Counted from the first letter of the stretch, positions 25,873 to 35,935 are shown. The stretch: 64,000 bases of DNA from Neobacillus citreus (GCF_018343545.2 NZ_JAGYPE020000009.1:1-64000), one strand, 5' to 3'. Made by a program: numbers and translations. The notes: generated from the sequence alone by a model not told the origin.

Positions 25873-28338
25873 TTAAGCCTCCACTCCATAACTAGTAACC
25901 GTTTCAGCAATTATTTTAAGTACTTGTCTTCCTCCGGCTTTGGATAAATGATCATTATCCTTCCCAGGATATTGGATGCAGGAAGGACAACCTCCCACAC
26001 AGGAGCAGGTTTCCAATAAATTCAAGGCACTGACAGAAAGCCTATCGAGGTGCTCTCCAATTGCTTTCGTTACCCCCATACCGCCTGATTGATTACCGAA
26101 GAATCCAATGACCGGGTTATTGCCGAACCCAGACATCGACAAGCCGGAGAAACTGGAAATATCGTTGCCATCGCAAATAATCGTATCCGGGATGACCGAC
26201 AATAGGACGTGCTCGGCTGCCCGAATCGACCCGTCCAGCTTTTCCTGGGTGTAGTCAAAGCCAAGCGTAAGTTTCAATTCATTAATCATGTCTTCCCCTA
26301 AGACGATCCAAAAGCCTTCTGATTCAAAATTGGCGACCAGTGGATTGTCGAGCGCCACTTTTTCCTGAATTTTTTTGCCAAAATAGTTTTTCGCAAACCC
26401 GAAAACAGAGCGTTTGATGTTTAAGACGCCAGTGGATTGGACCATTTCGTCCATATCGATGGTCTGCTGCTCGTCCGCAATGCTGATAGAATCCTTAAAC
26501 ATGGATTGTGTATAGTACTCCAACTCGCCTCTAATCGGTGCTACAATAATTTCATGTTTTTTTCGATTAATACTGTCGACACGATAAGCCTTTTCGTTGG
26601 CATTCCAATAAACAGCGCCTTCATGAAAATCACGAAGCGCAGTCCATTCATCCACGTTATCAAGAAGCACTTCATGCTGTTTGTTCGTGACAACCTTATA
26701 ATTGACAGTGGAGCCCGAGCGCAGGTTGCATCTTTCTCCTATTTCTCCTGATGGGATTTCATCCAATAGCAGGTCGGCCAGCCGCTGATCATTCACAAAA
26801 AATAGGATATCTTCAATGGTAAGGTCCCGTCCCAATTCCTCCTGAAGATACTGCAAATGTAATTTTAATAAGCTTTCATTTTTCGGGTCGATTCTGACAA
26901 CCTCTGGCGGCTTCTCCAAAAAGATTTTTGGATTCTGCATATAGTACTGCTGAAGTGGCTCATCCTCAAACAGCATCACCGCTACACCTTCTCCCTTTCT
27001 GCCGACACGGCCAATTTGCTGGGAAAAAGCCGCTTTGCTGCCAGGATAACCGCTAAGAATCGCAAAGCTTAAATCGCCAATATCAATTCCGACCTCAAGC
27101 GCATTGGTCGCAATCACCAGATGGACATCACTGCGTTTAATCGCATGAATCACCTGTTTCCGTTCATCTACGGCTAGCATGCCATTATAAAAAGCAGCTA
27201 GCTGCACACCGCTGACACTTTCCCGGTTCAAGCGCAATTTTTTTCGTAAAACATCCTTCATCGATCTTGCCGTTACCTTCCCCTGTAGCCGGGAACCTTG
27301 AAACATAATGGTGCGGATGACGCGTTCATCGTGAACAAGGACATTTTCGGCAATCGATAACGCATCCGATATGGGGGCTTTCCGCTCGCTAGTATCCAAG
27401 GTGACGCCAGGATTCCAAAACACAATATGACGTTTTCTTTTTGCAGAGCCATCATTGTCAACAAGCGCAAAATCCTGTTTGCCCGTCAGCTCTTCTGCCA
27501 GCACTTCCGGTTTGTCAATCGTCGCTGAACATAGAATGAACTGAATGTTGGGATTGCCCAGTTCCTCGCAAACTTTCTGCAACCTGCGAAGGACGAGAGA
27601 CACATGGCTGCCAAACGCTCCCCTGTACAAATGCATCTCATCAATGACGATATATTTTAGATTTTTTAATAGATTGACAATCTGTGAAGCTGATTGATAA
27701 TTACCTTGCACCTGCTTAAGCAAAGAATGATGGATCATATCCGGGTTGGTAAAAAGAATTCGCCCATTTTTGATCAGCCGTTTTCTTGAGCCTGGCGGTG
27801 TATCGCCATCAAGCCGGCCATAGGTAAGATAGCTTGAACCTAATTTTATCGTCCGCTCAAACCACTCATCCTGCTCCAATTCCTCATCAGGGACGATTTC
27901 TTCCGTCCAACGATACAGTTGTTCAACCTGGTCATCGGCAAGTGCTTTCGTAGGGAATATGTATAAGGCCCGGGCCTCAGGGTCCTCGAGCAAGCCCTGC
28001 AGCACCGGCAAATTGAACGAAAGAGTTTTTCCCGAGGCGGTTTCCGTAACCAATACGACATCCTTCTTTTCCCTTACCGCATTATAGGTATCCGCCTGAT
28101 GCGTGAATAATGAGGTGATGTTCATTCTGTTCAACGGAGCATTTAGGCTTTCCGGCAGCTGTTCGTTGATGGTACCATACACAGGCTCAGACTCCGGAAT
28201 CGAATGAACATAAACTTCAGCCCGCTCTTTTTTGCTCAATTCCGTTAAACGGTTGATAATTTCCGATGAGTCAAATTCGCTAGAACTAACCCCTGGAATA
28301 CGCTTGTCTACTAAAACAGCACTTTCTTGAGGTTCCAA
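25873..28338 (-). CDS. YprA/MrfA-like DEAD/DEAH helicase 2 with MZB zinc tail
   Basis: An 821-residue SF2 helicase paralogous to helicase 1. Motifs: VTETASGKTLSFNLPVL (about 95-111), YIVIDEMHLYRG (about 230-241), LCSATIDKPE, ATNALEVGIDIGDL, QQIGRVGRKGEG, and an intact cysteine tail CSCVGGCPSC (about 780-790), the metal cluster of MrfA/DUF1998 proteins. The annotated start is a TTG inside a continuing open frame: upstream in the same frame lies EGVYCPKCHAELQL, a zinc-ribbon knuckle, so the natural protein is probably N-terminally longer but is broken by a frameshift around 28465. It precedes the zinc-ribbon/helicase 1 pair in the same operon. Confidence 0.8.
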   Translation of the reverse strand: MEPQESAVLVDKRIPGVSSSEFDSSEIINRLTELSKKERAEVYVHSIPESEPVYGTINEQLPESLNAPLNRMNITSLFTHQADTYNAVREKKDVVLVTETASGKTLSFNLPVLQGLLEDPEARALYIFPTKALADDQVEQLYRWTEEIVPDEELEQDEWFERTIKLGSSYLTYGRLDGDTPPGSRKRLIKNGRILFTNPDMIHHSLLKQVQGNYQSASQIVNLLKNLKYIVIDEMHLYRGAFGSHVSLVLRRLQKVCEELGNPNIQFILCSATIDKPEVLAEELTGKQDFALVDNDGSAKRKRHIVFWNPGVTLDTSERKAPISDALSIAENVLVHDERVIRTIMFQGSRLQGKVTARSMKDVLRKKLRLNRESVSGVQLAAFYNGMLAVDERKQVIHAIKRSDVHLVIATNALEVGIDIGDLSFAILSGYPGSKAAFSQQIGRVGRKGEGVAVMLFEDEPLQQYYMQNPKIFLEKPPEVVRIDPKNESLLKLHLQYLQEELGRDLTIEDILFFVNDQRLADLLLDEIPSGEIGERCNLRSGSTVNYKVVTNKQHEVLLDNVDEWTALRDFHEGAVYWNANEKAYRVDSINRKKHEIIVAPIRGELEYYTQSMFKDSISIADEQQTIDMDEMVQSTGVLNIKRSVFGFAKNYFGKKIQEKVALDNPLVANFESEGFWIVLGEDMINELKLTLGFDYTQEKLDGSIRAAEHVLLSVIPDTIICDGNDISSFSGLSMSGFGNNPVIGFFGNQSGGMGVTKAIGEHLDRLSVSALNLLETCSCVGGCPSCIQYPGKDNDHLSKAGGRQVLKIIAETVTSYGVEA

Positions 28339-28409
28339 CTGAAGCTCAGCATGACACTTGGGACAATAGACCCCCTCCGGGCAGTGTTCGAGCCAGCCCG
28401 TCGAATCAT

Positions 28410-28547
28410 CTAGATTCTGCCACTGATTGGGTGATAGTGCTGCGCCAACTTTAGTTCTACTAATCTATATTCGCCTCTTGATAACACGCGACGACTTAAT
28501 TGAATCCCCTCTAACAACGAACCACAACTACACTGTAAAAAAGCCAT
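28410..28547 (-). pseudogene. N-terminal zinc-ribbon fragment of helicase 2
   Basis: ATG at 28547 opens MAFLQCSCGSLLEGIQLSRR, carrying the first C-x-C knuckle, then the frame is lost after SRGEY and stops at 28410. Moving one base restores KVGAALSPNQWQNLDD and CPEGVYCPKC in the helicase frame. The order and spacing mirror the complete zinc-ribbon protein at 25541-25867, so helicase 2 originally began at 28547 or this was a separate ribbon gene. Frameshift or sequence error. Confidence 0.5.
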
Positions 28548-28900
28548 AAATTTCCCCAATCCCTTCATTGCGTAAATCCTTCTGGATAAATTTTTTAAAA
28601 TTTATCTTCATCAAATGAATTTTAAATTATTTTGTAAAACGAAATATATAACATATTCGTTATAATAGGATAATAATCCTGTTTCTCTTAATAAAATTTA
28701 GTGAAATTTACTTAGATACACCTAACCTTCGGTATCCCTCTTCAACTCTTTATGTAAATTCTAACAGTTTTAAGGAATTTAGACTGACCAAAATTGGTGA
28801 AACTGGATTCAATTTCCCTAAAATTAGTTAAATGTTTGACAGGCAACACCGTCAAATTTTGGTCTACTGGAATGGAAAAAACACTTAATTGAAAACAATA
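28548..28900. other. Intergenic, no supported gene
   Basis: AT-rich sequence between the helicase operon and the DUF2075 gene. A 95-residue frame on the minus strand crosses the terminator at 28901-28935 and the end of the DUF2075 gene and is not credible. Confidence 0.4.
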
Positions 28901-28935
28901 AAAGAGCCAACTATTCTTAGAATAATTGACTCTTT
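28901..28935 (-). terminator. Terminator of the DUF2075 gene
   Basis: AGAGCCAACTATTCT (28903-28917) pairs with AGAATAATTGACTCT (28919-28933) with two wobble/mismatch positions; on the minus strand TTTTATTG follows. Confidence 0.7.
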
Positions 28936-29000
28936 CATTTGTAATATTTATGAACAACTCTGAAAAAAATCTTTCGGGCAGTAACTGCCACAGGAGTATG

Positions 29001-30944
29001 CTAATATTCCTCCCCATCTTCAGCAACATACGACCAGGAATAATATTTAGTAATTTTTCCTGCCCCTCTGTTTGTATTATTAAACCGTTCCTCTAGATAA
29101 GCCGCAAGTGCTTGGTCTGTACAATACACAAAACACCCTTTTTGTCCTCGTGTCATTAATGTCCTGTATGTATTACGAATGATCTCATCGGCAAGATTAG
29201 CGGCTCTATATGGATCTTCTTTCAACATTTTCTTAATTCCTTTGAGGGAATTGTCTGTCTTGGCACGTTTTGTGTGGTCAGTGATTACTTTGCCATTCTC
29301 ATATCTTAGATCATCACCAATAATAACCCCTACATAATCAAATTCCAATCCCTGACAGGTATGAATGCAACCACATTCACTAATAGAGGTTTCGTCAATT
29401 GCCCAGGTTTCTGAATTACCTAGGTTCCAACTCATCTTGAAATCAAATTTGTCCAACATGATGTCGTAGTAATTAGGATTACTCTTACCCTTTGTATCCC
29501 AGTTCCAACAATATCCTGCGACTAAACGAGATTTGTTATTAATTTTGTTTAGTTCCGTAATAGTGTCTCGAAGAACATTTGGATTATTAAAGACCCTAAA
29601 ATCATATTGTCCTCCAATATCATTTGCGTTCGCTGTTTCACGTATTTGAAGGACATCATCAATCCAGGCTAAATAGCCATCAGATCCATTACATCGAAAC
29701 TGTGAATCTAATTCCATGATGCTCATATTGGCACCAAATTCCCTCGTGTATTTTTGTATCTCAGCGATACTGCCCGCATCTTTTAGGGTTACCCGCTGAT
29801 GTTCATCAATAAAAAAGATGGAGAATTTTGAGGCATTAATGATTTCTTTTGTTTGGTTTTCACCCAAGTGTGAAAACATACCGGACTTCTTATTCAGGCG
29901 ATGTGCTTCATCCACGATCAAGGCATCGAATTCATCCTTTGGAGCATCGACATAACTCCCAGATCCTTTAAACAGGTTATCGATATGCCCTTTTCTGAAA
30001 TCCTGTTTTAGTTTTGTTGCATAAATATTCCTAGGTGCAGCATTTTTTGTGACATACTGACACACCATACTTTGACTTGTTAACTCAACCAACAAATTTA
30101 TTGCCAAAACAGATTTGCCTGTCCCTGGACCACCTTTTACAACTAATACCTGTTTGGTATTTGTCCGTATCGCTTCTCTCGCAAGATACACAGCTTGTTC
30201 AAAAACAACTTTTTGATCATCAATCATAATAAATTCTTGATTGCCTTTAAGCATAGCACTTAACGAGTCCTGCAAGGACTTTGAAGGTCGGATCCGGCCT
30301 TTTTCAATTTTATATAGATTTTCCTTATTGTCACCATATTGGATATACTTCTTGATAAAATTTCGCAGTTGAGTTGCTTGTCCTTTTACAAAAACAGGGG
30401 CCTGCTCTATGTAGTAATGGTAAACCGGATCTGTAAGTGTATCCTTGTCCCCCTGGTCTACATAGTTATGTAAATAGGCACAAGGATATAGGTTTATTTC
30501 TTCATTCTGCGCATTTTCATTATAATCCTTAATTAATGCGGCATAAGACCATGCTTGATATGAAGGATGTGTTGTTTCAACTAATCCGCGGTTTATGACC
30601 GTCTTAACAATAGCTTCCTTCCCTCTAATTACTTCTACTGATTGCCATTGTTTTAGTTCAACAATCACTACAGAATTCTTGTTTCCTTGTCTTCCTGAAA
30701 TTAAAAAGTCTACCCGTTTAGATGTATATGGTATCTTAAATTCGATCGCAACACCTGCATCCTTAGGAATTTCGTTATCCATTAAAACACGATACATATA
30801 TTGCATTGAATTATTCCAAGCACGAACTTCTCTCTCGTTTATTCTTCCTATCTTCGAGTTATAGTTTTTTGAAATATTATTTACGAGTTCATCATGAAGG
30901 ACATCTTCTAAAAATTCTTCTTTCGTTGCTTCATAAACGATCAT
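29001..30944 (-). CDS. DUF2075 (Schlafen-like) helicase with N-terminal nuclease domain
   Basis: A 647-residue protein. The N-terminal PD-(D/E)xK-like region has KRVDFLISG (Asp79) and VVIVELKQW (E-x-K, about 94-100). Walker A is VVKGGPGTGKSVLAI (about 268-282), Walker B FDALIVDEAHRLN, then IFFIDEHQRV and ELDSQFRCNGSDGYL, and near the end CIHTCQGLEFDYVGV, all typical of the DUF2075 group related to the Schlafen helicase domain. The next gene is an SfsA-like nuclease in the same direction. Proteins of this build are frequent in defence islands; the target is unknown. It has its own terminator, so it is probably an independent unit. Confidence 0.82.
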   Translation of the reverse strand: MIVYEATKEEFLEDVLHDELVNNISKNYNSKIGRINEREVRAWNNSMQYMYRVLMDNEIPKDAGVAIEFKIPYTSKRVDFLISGRQGNKNSVVIVELKQWQSVEVIRGKEAIVKTVINRGLVETTHPSYQAWSYAALIKDYNENAQNEEINLYPCAYLHNYVDQGDKDTLTDPVYHYYIEQAPVFVKGQATQLRNFIKKYIQYGDNKENLYKIEKGRIRPSKSLQDSLSAMLKGNQEFIMIDDQKVVFEQAVYLAREAIRTNTKQVLVVKGGPGTGKSVLAINLLVELTSQSMVCQYVTKNAAPRNIYATKLKQDFRKGHIDNLFKGSGSYVDAPKDEFDALIVDEAHRLNKKSGMFSHLGENQTKEIINASKFSIFFIDEHQRVTLKDAGSIAEIQKYTREFGANMSIMELDSQFRCNGSDGYLAWIDDVLQIRETANANDIGGQYDFRVFNNPNVLRDTITELNKINNKSRLVAGYCWNWDTKGKSNPNYYDIMLDKFDFKMSWNLGNSETWAIDETSISECGCIHTCQGLEFDYVGVIIGDDLRYENGKVITDHTKRAKTDNSLKGIKKMLKEDPYRAANLADEIIRNTYRTLMTRGQKGCFVYCTDQALAAYLEERFNNTNRGAGKITKYYSWSYVAEDGEEY

Positions 30945-31072
30945 AGAGTATCATTCCCAATTATTTGTTAACATTATTATTTAGCTTTTTATGGTAATTA
31001 GCAAGTAGAATTACCCAATAACCGTCATTGAACGTAAATTATGATTCATTAACCAAATATAAAATAAAATAA

Positions 31073-31768
31073 TTATGTAATAACTATTTTTAATTCATTA
31101 AACGTTATATTATTGCCGCTCCTAAAATCAACTGATACCCCTTTAATGATTAGCCCCCTCTCAATACACTCATTAAGCAACTTATAATATTCTTTATATG
31201 TTCTATCTATAATTATTTGTCTAACAATAGGACTTAGAGATACTAGAAAATACTCAATGCTATGCCCATTAGATAACAAAGAATTTATCTTAATTAATTG
31301 ATTAATTGCCCTTTCAGAATGGACTTTAGGAAAGGTTGATGAATGTTTTATATCAAGTATAGCTTTGGCTTCAATTATTTTTTCATTGAGTCCCTTTTCT
31401 CTAATAATTAAATCGGCTTTATAACCATTAAATATTTTTTCTTGTTCAACTGTATAGACATTGGAACCCTTCATTTCAATTTCTTTAAAATAGTAAGCTA
31501 GTAATTCATTCACTTTGTTAAAGTTGAGGAGTATAAATTTACAATAATATTTTACAGCAAAAAGAGAAAATCTAGTCCTTCCCTTTATTCCTTTATTCTT
31601 TGATAAGAGTACAGTTTTATTACTCAGATTTATGTATTTCCCTATTTTTGAAGTATTTGATACATAACACTCTTCCACTTGCCCATCAATCAAGACTTCG
31701 CAAAGAAATCTATTTTTACTTTCTTTTATAAATTTCCCTTCGATTATTTCTATATTTTGAATTATCAT
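31073..31768 (-). CDS. SfsA-like nuclease (divergent)
   Basis: A 231-residue protein following the SfsA pattern: KNRFLCEVLIDGQVEECYVS near the start (SfsA 'R-F-x-x-x-V..G....H-C-P-N-T-G'), TRFSLFAVKYY, NFNKVNELL, ADLIIREKG, then IIEAKAILD (E-x-K), TFPKVHSERAINQLIKI (SfsA 'F-P-D-A-x-T-x-R-G-x-x-H-L'), and a C-terminal ERGLIIKGVSVDF. SfsA is a PD-(D/E)xK nuclease-fold protein. The usual CPNTG loop is replaced by YVSNTSKIG and the FPDA motif by FPKV, so this is a divergent paralogue rather than the housekeeping copy. It lies between the DUF2075 gene and BREX. Confidence 0.62.
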   Translation of the reverse strand: MIIQNIEIIEGKFIKESKNRFLCEVLIDGQVEECYVSNTSKIGKYINLSNKTVLLSKNKGIKGRTRFSLFAVKYYCKFILLNFNKVNELLAYYFKEIEMKGSNVYTVEQEKIFNGYKADLIIREKGLNEKIIEAKAILDIKHSSTFPKVHSERAINQLIKINSLLSNGHSIEYFLVSLSPIVRQIIIDRTYKEYYKLLNECIERGLIIKGVSVDFRSGNNITFNELKIVIT

Positions 31769-31903
31769 TGTTTTACCTCTATTTTTTCGAATAAATGTTA
31801 ACCTTTAAATAAAATTGGTTATTATCTCGTCAAATCATTCTTAGCTGGACACTTTCAAGATAATATCACAAATAGTTTATATAAAATAATGATTTATAAA
31901 AAT

Positions 31904-31940
31904 AAAGAGGACAACCATCAATAAAAATGATTGTCTCTTC
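31904..31940 (-). terminator. Terminator of the BREX operon
   Basis: AAAGAGGACAA pairs with TTGTCTCTTC-side bases around a loop at 31915-31927, one bulged G; on the minus strand a T/A-rich run follows. It lies just after the stop of the last BREX gene (31957). Confidence 0.5.
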
Positions 31941-31956
31941 AAGGAATAATATCCGC

Positions 31957-34900
31957 TTAAAATAAAAACATCTCGTCCTTTAATGGACGTTCTTCTATTA
32001 CCTGACCATTTACTATTAAATAGACATAGACATTCTTCAGAATCTCATCAAGATCCACTAAGTGCTCTTCTGTTAATGCAAAGCCTCTATCGTTCGTTAC
32101 AATTATATACCTTTCCTCACCAGTGAACCTTTCACTATAAAAATCGACTAACGCCAAATTATCAAACATTTTAACATTTTGGCGGCCATTTTGTTTTTCG
32201 TAATCTTCTACGATTCGTTGATAATCTGCTGCCAAAACTCGGTTGGACCTTCCAGTTGGTATTAATTCCAATTGAATAATCCTCTTGGGAGGCTTCATGG
32301 TAATGTTTCTTTGACGGTCGATTAATGCTGTACGCTCTTCCTTCTTAGCATCGATATCAATGAGTTGCGCATTCATTTGGTTGATTAGCGCTGAATTTTT
32401 GTTATCAAAATTCTCCATCTGATATTTTTCTAATTTGGACAGTGTATCATTATATTGGCTATTAAAGGCTTTTGTTAAGTAGTTCGATAATTTATTTAAC
32501 TGAACTTCCCTCTTTGAACGAACAGTATCCCTTACCTTAATCGCAGCAGCCAATGCTTTCTTCATCATTTCGGAGTCTTGCAGAACATTAAGTTCAGTTA
32601 ATGGATCTTCAAATTGGCCTAGCGACAACCAGTATGGGTCTAATTGAATAATCGTGCCGTCCTGTCTTTTTCCCAAATAAATGAGGGCATTTTGAAGTTC
32701 CTTCCCGGTTCCATCGTTTACGGAAAGACTGTATATTTCAATATTTAGATGATCGGGTACATCATATGAAACCATATAACGACTAAGCGCATGTTTTCCA
32801 CTATCTATTTTTGTCATTTCTAAAGCCAATTGATAAATTGGATTATCCTCTTGTATCAATGGAATATCTGGTTCAACATATTCCTTGTATCCTGTAAACC
32901 TGTAAGTTTCTGAATTACTCAAATTTAACTGTGGAAATGATTCACGAAGGAACTTTGGAATACGCTCGATTCGCTTCACTTTGCCCTCATTTGATTCTAA
33001 AATACGAACATTTCGCTTTTTTAAAATATAATCCACAAAGGAGTCATGCACACGATAAGGAATCTTCCTAACAGTAATATCACTTTGTTCACGCTTGAGT
33101 GATGGTACATCAATGGTTTCCTCATCCAGTCGCTCTTCTTTCAGCACTTTTAACAGTTTTAGGTTTTCTTCTGAAATGGCTTTGTCCATTTTTGAAACAA
33201 CATCATCTAACTTCTCTCGGTGTAAAATTGCATCTTGCATTAGAGATGATAAACTGTCAAAATGGTCATCTAAAACTTCTCCGATAAAATTGTAAACAAG
33301 ATCCGAGCCTAAATCCTCTTTCATTTTTTCCATCTTTTCAAGCAGACGGGTCATTACATGACCTTCACGGGTATTTTGTGCCACTAAATTAAAGATAAAG
33401 ACTTCATTCTTTTGACCAATACGGTGAATACGCCCCATCCGCTGCTCCAACTTATTTGGATTCCAGGGAATATCATAATTGATCATTTGATTACAAAACT
33501 GTAGGTTAATGGATTCACCACCAGCATCTGTAGCAATCATTATTTGACATTCATTCCGAAACATCTCAACCTGCCGCCTACGCTCATCCATGGAAAAACT
33601 ACCGACTATTTTTGCAATTTTAGGAACCCGCTCTAATAACTTTCGCTCCAAATAATGTAATGTATCCGCAGCTTCTGTAAATATTAGTATCTTCTCTCCC
33701 TGGTGGAGTAGCCCATCAATTCCAAATAATGTTTCTTCAAGCTCTTGATATTTTCTTTCGATTGTATAATTTTTAAGATATGTGGTTTTGGACAAAAGAC
33801 GTTTAAGTTCTTTTAATTCTAGCTCAAGTTCTTTAGTGTCAATAATATCAATTGCCTGCTCGAGCCTTTTATCCAACATCTCTTGCTGCTCGTTAGACTC
33901 CTCGTTGTACTCAGTTAAATCCAATTTTTCAATCATCTTTAAATATTTATTCCGTTCTTGCTCAGTTTGCTGATAAAGCTTTTTTAACCGTTTGTAACGG
34001 CGCTCTAATGACAAATGAATCGCTTCAATAGATGAGCTTAACCGGCGTTGCAATAGCATCATGGCAAAAGCTGTACTGTTTTTCCCGTTATTCATTGCTC
34101 GATTGAAATGATCCCTTACATAATCGGTAACAGCGTCATATAGATCAAGCTCTTCATCTGTTAAATGATATTGAATCGTTTTAGTTGTCCGCTTTGGAAA
34201 AATCGGTGTGCCATCAAAATTCACTAAATTCTCTTTTAATCTTCTTATAATAAATGGATTACTTTTCTCCCTCAGGGTTTCATTAACTCCAGTACTTGAA
34301 AATATATCTTCATCAATGAGCCTCATCAGGTGGCGGAAGTTTTCCATATCTCCCTTGTGAGGAGTCGCAGTAAGTAATAAACAATTTGGAGCTTTTCTTA
34401 AAATAACTTCACCCAGTTGATAAAGCTTTGTCCGTGTAGTCTTTTTCTTTATTGTTCCATGTGTATATGCTGCCATTTTATGGGCCTCATCGACAATAAT
34501 TAAATCAAATTGGGCTTCATTGATTAATTGTTTAATATCATCTTTTGCAGCCCAATATACTGAAGCTAAACAGTGATTGTTTGAAATAAATGGATTTTTC
34601 CCACCATATTCGTTCACAACTGCCCTATTAATAATATGAAATGACTCCTGAAATTTCTCCTGTAGTTCCTCTTGCCATTGCTTAAGAACAAGCGGTGGAA
34701 CCAGAATTAATATCCTATCAACACTGTGACGTGCCTGAAGTTCCTTAATAAGCATTCCAGACATTATCGTCTTTCCTGCCCCTGGATCATCCGCCAATAG
34801 AAAACGTACATGAGGAACTTGTAACATACGCCCATAAACTGCTTCAATTTGATGTGGCAATGGTAAGACATTGGCATTACCTAATGCCCTTGTTTTTGCA

Positions 34901-35169
34901 TACATCACTTCATTTTGCATGGCATTATAAATCAGGTAATGGTGTATATCCCGCGAACTTAATTGCTGGTTTTTAGTTTCATGTGTATTTAATCGCTCCA
35001 TTGAATTAAACGTATCTTTTTCAACAAGCAGTTCAAAAAATTGATTCGAATTTCTCCCAATCGCTTCAATAACATAAAACACATCATCTATTGCTTCACA
35101 TTTCTTTACCTCAACTATTTCAGGAAACTGCGGCCCTTTTACAACATCTCCTGCCCTAAACATGAACAT
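31957..35169 (-). CDS. brxHII: BREX SNF2-type helicase BrxHII
   Basis: A 1070-residue SNF2/RapA-like SF2 ATPase. Motifs: LLADDPGAGKTIMSGMLI (Walker A, about 126-143), LIIVDEAHKM (DEAH, about 225-234), CLLLTATPHKG, and in the second lobe MIATDAGGESINLQFC and WNPNKLEQRMGRIHRIGQ. The C-terminal 400 residues are a helical region typical of BREX/DISARM-type helicases. It is the last gene of the operon brxF-brxC-pglX-pglZ-brxA-brxHII. BrxHII is one of the marks of type 3 BREX. It should act with the methyltransferase and PglZ in blocking phage DNA replication. Confidence 0.85.
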   Translation of the reverse strand: MFMFRAGDVVKGPQFPEIVEVKKCEAIDDVFYVIEAIGRNSNQFFELLVEKDTFNSMERLNTHETKNQQLSSRDIHHYLIYNAMQNEVMYAKTRALGNANVLPLPHQIEAVYGRMLQVPHVRFLLADDPGAGKTIMSGMLIKELQARHSVDRILILVPPLVLKQWQEELQEKFQESFHIINRAVVNEYGGKNPFISNNHCLASVYWAAKDDIKQLINEAQFDLIIVDEAHKMAAYTHGTIKKKTTRTKLYQLGEVILRKAPNCLLLTATPHKGDMENFRHLMRLIDEDIFSSTGVNETLREKSNPFIIRRLKENLVNFDGTPIFPKRTTKTIQYHLTDEELDLYDAVTDYVRDHFNRAMNNGKNSTAFAMMLLQRRLSSSIEAIHLSLERRYKRLKKLYQQTEQERNKYLKMIEKLDLTEYNEESNEQQEMLDKRLEQAIDIIDTKELELELKELKRLLSKTTYLKNYTIERKYQELEETLFGIDGLLHQGEKILIFTEAADTLHYLERKLLERVPKIAKIVGSFSMDERRRQVEMFRNECQIMIATDAGGESINLQFCNQMINYDIPWNPNKLEQRMGRIHRIGQKNEVFIFNLVAQNTREGHVMTRLLEKMEKMKEDLGSDLVYNFIGEVLDDHFDSLSSLMQDAILHREKLDDVVSKMDKAISEENLKLLKVLKEERLDEETIDVPSLKREQSDITVRKIPYRVHDSFVDYILKKRNVRILESNEGKVKRIERIPKFLRESFPQLNLSNSETYRFTGYKEYVEPDIPLIQEDNPIYQLALEMTKIDSGKHALSRYMVSYDVPDHLNIEIYSLSVNDGTGKELQNALIYLGKRQDGTIIQLDPYWLSLGQFEDPLTELNVLQDSEMMKKALAAAIKVRDTVRSKREVQLNKLSNYLTKAFNSQYNDTLSKLEKYQMENFDNKNSALINQMNAQLIDIDAKKEERTALIDRQRNITMKPPKRIIQLELIPTGRSNRVLAADYQRIVEDYEKQNGRQNVKMFDNLALVDFYSERFTGEERYIIVTNDRGFALTEEHLVDLDEILKNVYVYLIVNGQVIEERPLKDEMFLF

Positions 35170-35209
35170 CCCCCTATAAAAGATCCCCTATTCAAATGAA
35201 TAAGGGACA

Positions 35210-35917
35210 TTATCTTTTTAGCTCTACCATTGTCATATCAATACTTTTTACTAGTTCAAATTTATCTTCAGTCAAGTCCCTTGCTTTTATATGATAATCG
35301 AAAGGGAAGAATAGAGCATTGTTATTCATTAGTTCTAATGGAATAATATGTACATCACTGCACGTCAGTAAAACCTCTGCTAACAACTGATTTAGTTCTG
35401 ATGAATGAACTTCAAATTTTTTTGACAATGAATAGGCTTGTTTTTTTTTAGGTTCAGTAACTCCCCAAAACTTAATACTTGTTAATACAGCACTTGTTGC
35501 AACCTCTACCCTACGTCTTTCACCATAAAGGCTTTTCATCTTTTGGCCTAAGATTTGGCTTGGTATCGCATCTTGCATGCGAAACTGCATTCCCATTTCC
35601 TTAACTAAGTCGTAAAAAAAGGGGTATGCTAATATTGTCATGCACCAATGAAGTAAAACCCGTTCTTCTTGTTTTAAAAAAGGGAACATCTCTAAAGCTT
35701 TATCACGAATAAAAGTGTGGTCTTCGTCAACTAAATACCAAATTTTCATTAACATTGTAACTGCGTTTTTTCGTGATTTAGCACCTTTAATATCTTCCCT
35801 AAGAAAATTGTCCAGTACTTCATACATTTCCTTACGCTCTAATCTTCTTGATTCATTAGCTGTAAAATCAAGGTGATGAAGCAGTACTTTTTGATCAAAT
35901 CCTATTGGTTTCACCAT
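35210..35917 (-). CDS. brxA: BrxA-like (DUF1819-type) BREX protein
   Basis: A 235-residue, helix-rich protein located between pglZ and brxHII. The pattern NAVTMLMKIWYLVDEDHTFI, then LLHWCMTILAYPFFYDLVKE and ERRRVEVATSAVLTSIKFWG, fits the DUF1819/BrxA layout: small all-helical DNA-binding protein found in type 1 and type 3 BREX. The sequence is diverged, so the name follows position as much as motif. It could alternatively be a BrxE-like protein. Confidence 0.6.
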   Translation of the reverse strand: MVKPIGFDQKVLLHHLDFTANESRRLERKEMYEVLDNFLREDIKGAKSRKNAVTMLMKIWYLVDEDHTFIRDKALEMFPFLKQEERVLLHWCMTILAYPFFYDLVKEMGMQFRMQDAIPSQILGQKMKSLYGERRRVEVATSAVLTSIKFWGVTEPKKKQAYSLSKKFEVHSSELNQLLAEVLLTCSDVHIIPLELMNNNALFFPFDYHIKARDLTEDKFELVKSIDMTMVELKR

Positions 35918-35935
35918 AAATAACCTACCTCTTGC

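Noticed and set aside
23203..28547. DISARM or Druantia identity for the DUF1998-type helicases
   Set aside because: No DrmA/DrmB pair with methylase and PLD protein is adjacent, and no very large DruE-type helicase; both proteins have the single-chain YprA/MrfA layout.
28742..29029. 95-codon minus-strand frame after the DUF2075 gene
   Set aside because: It overlaps the end of the DUF2075 gene and crosses a clear terminator; no family-like sequence.
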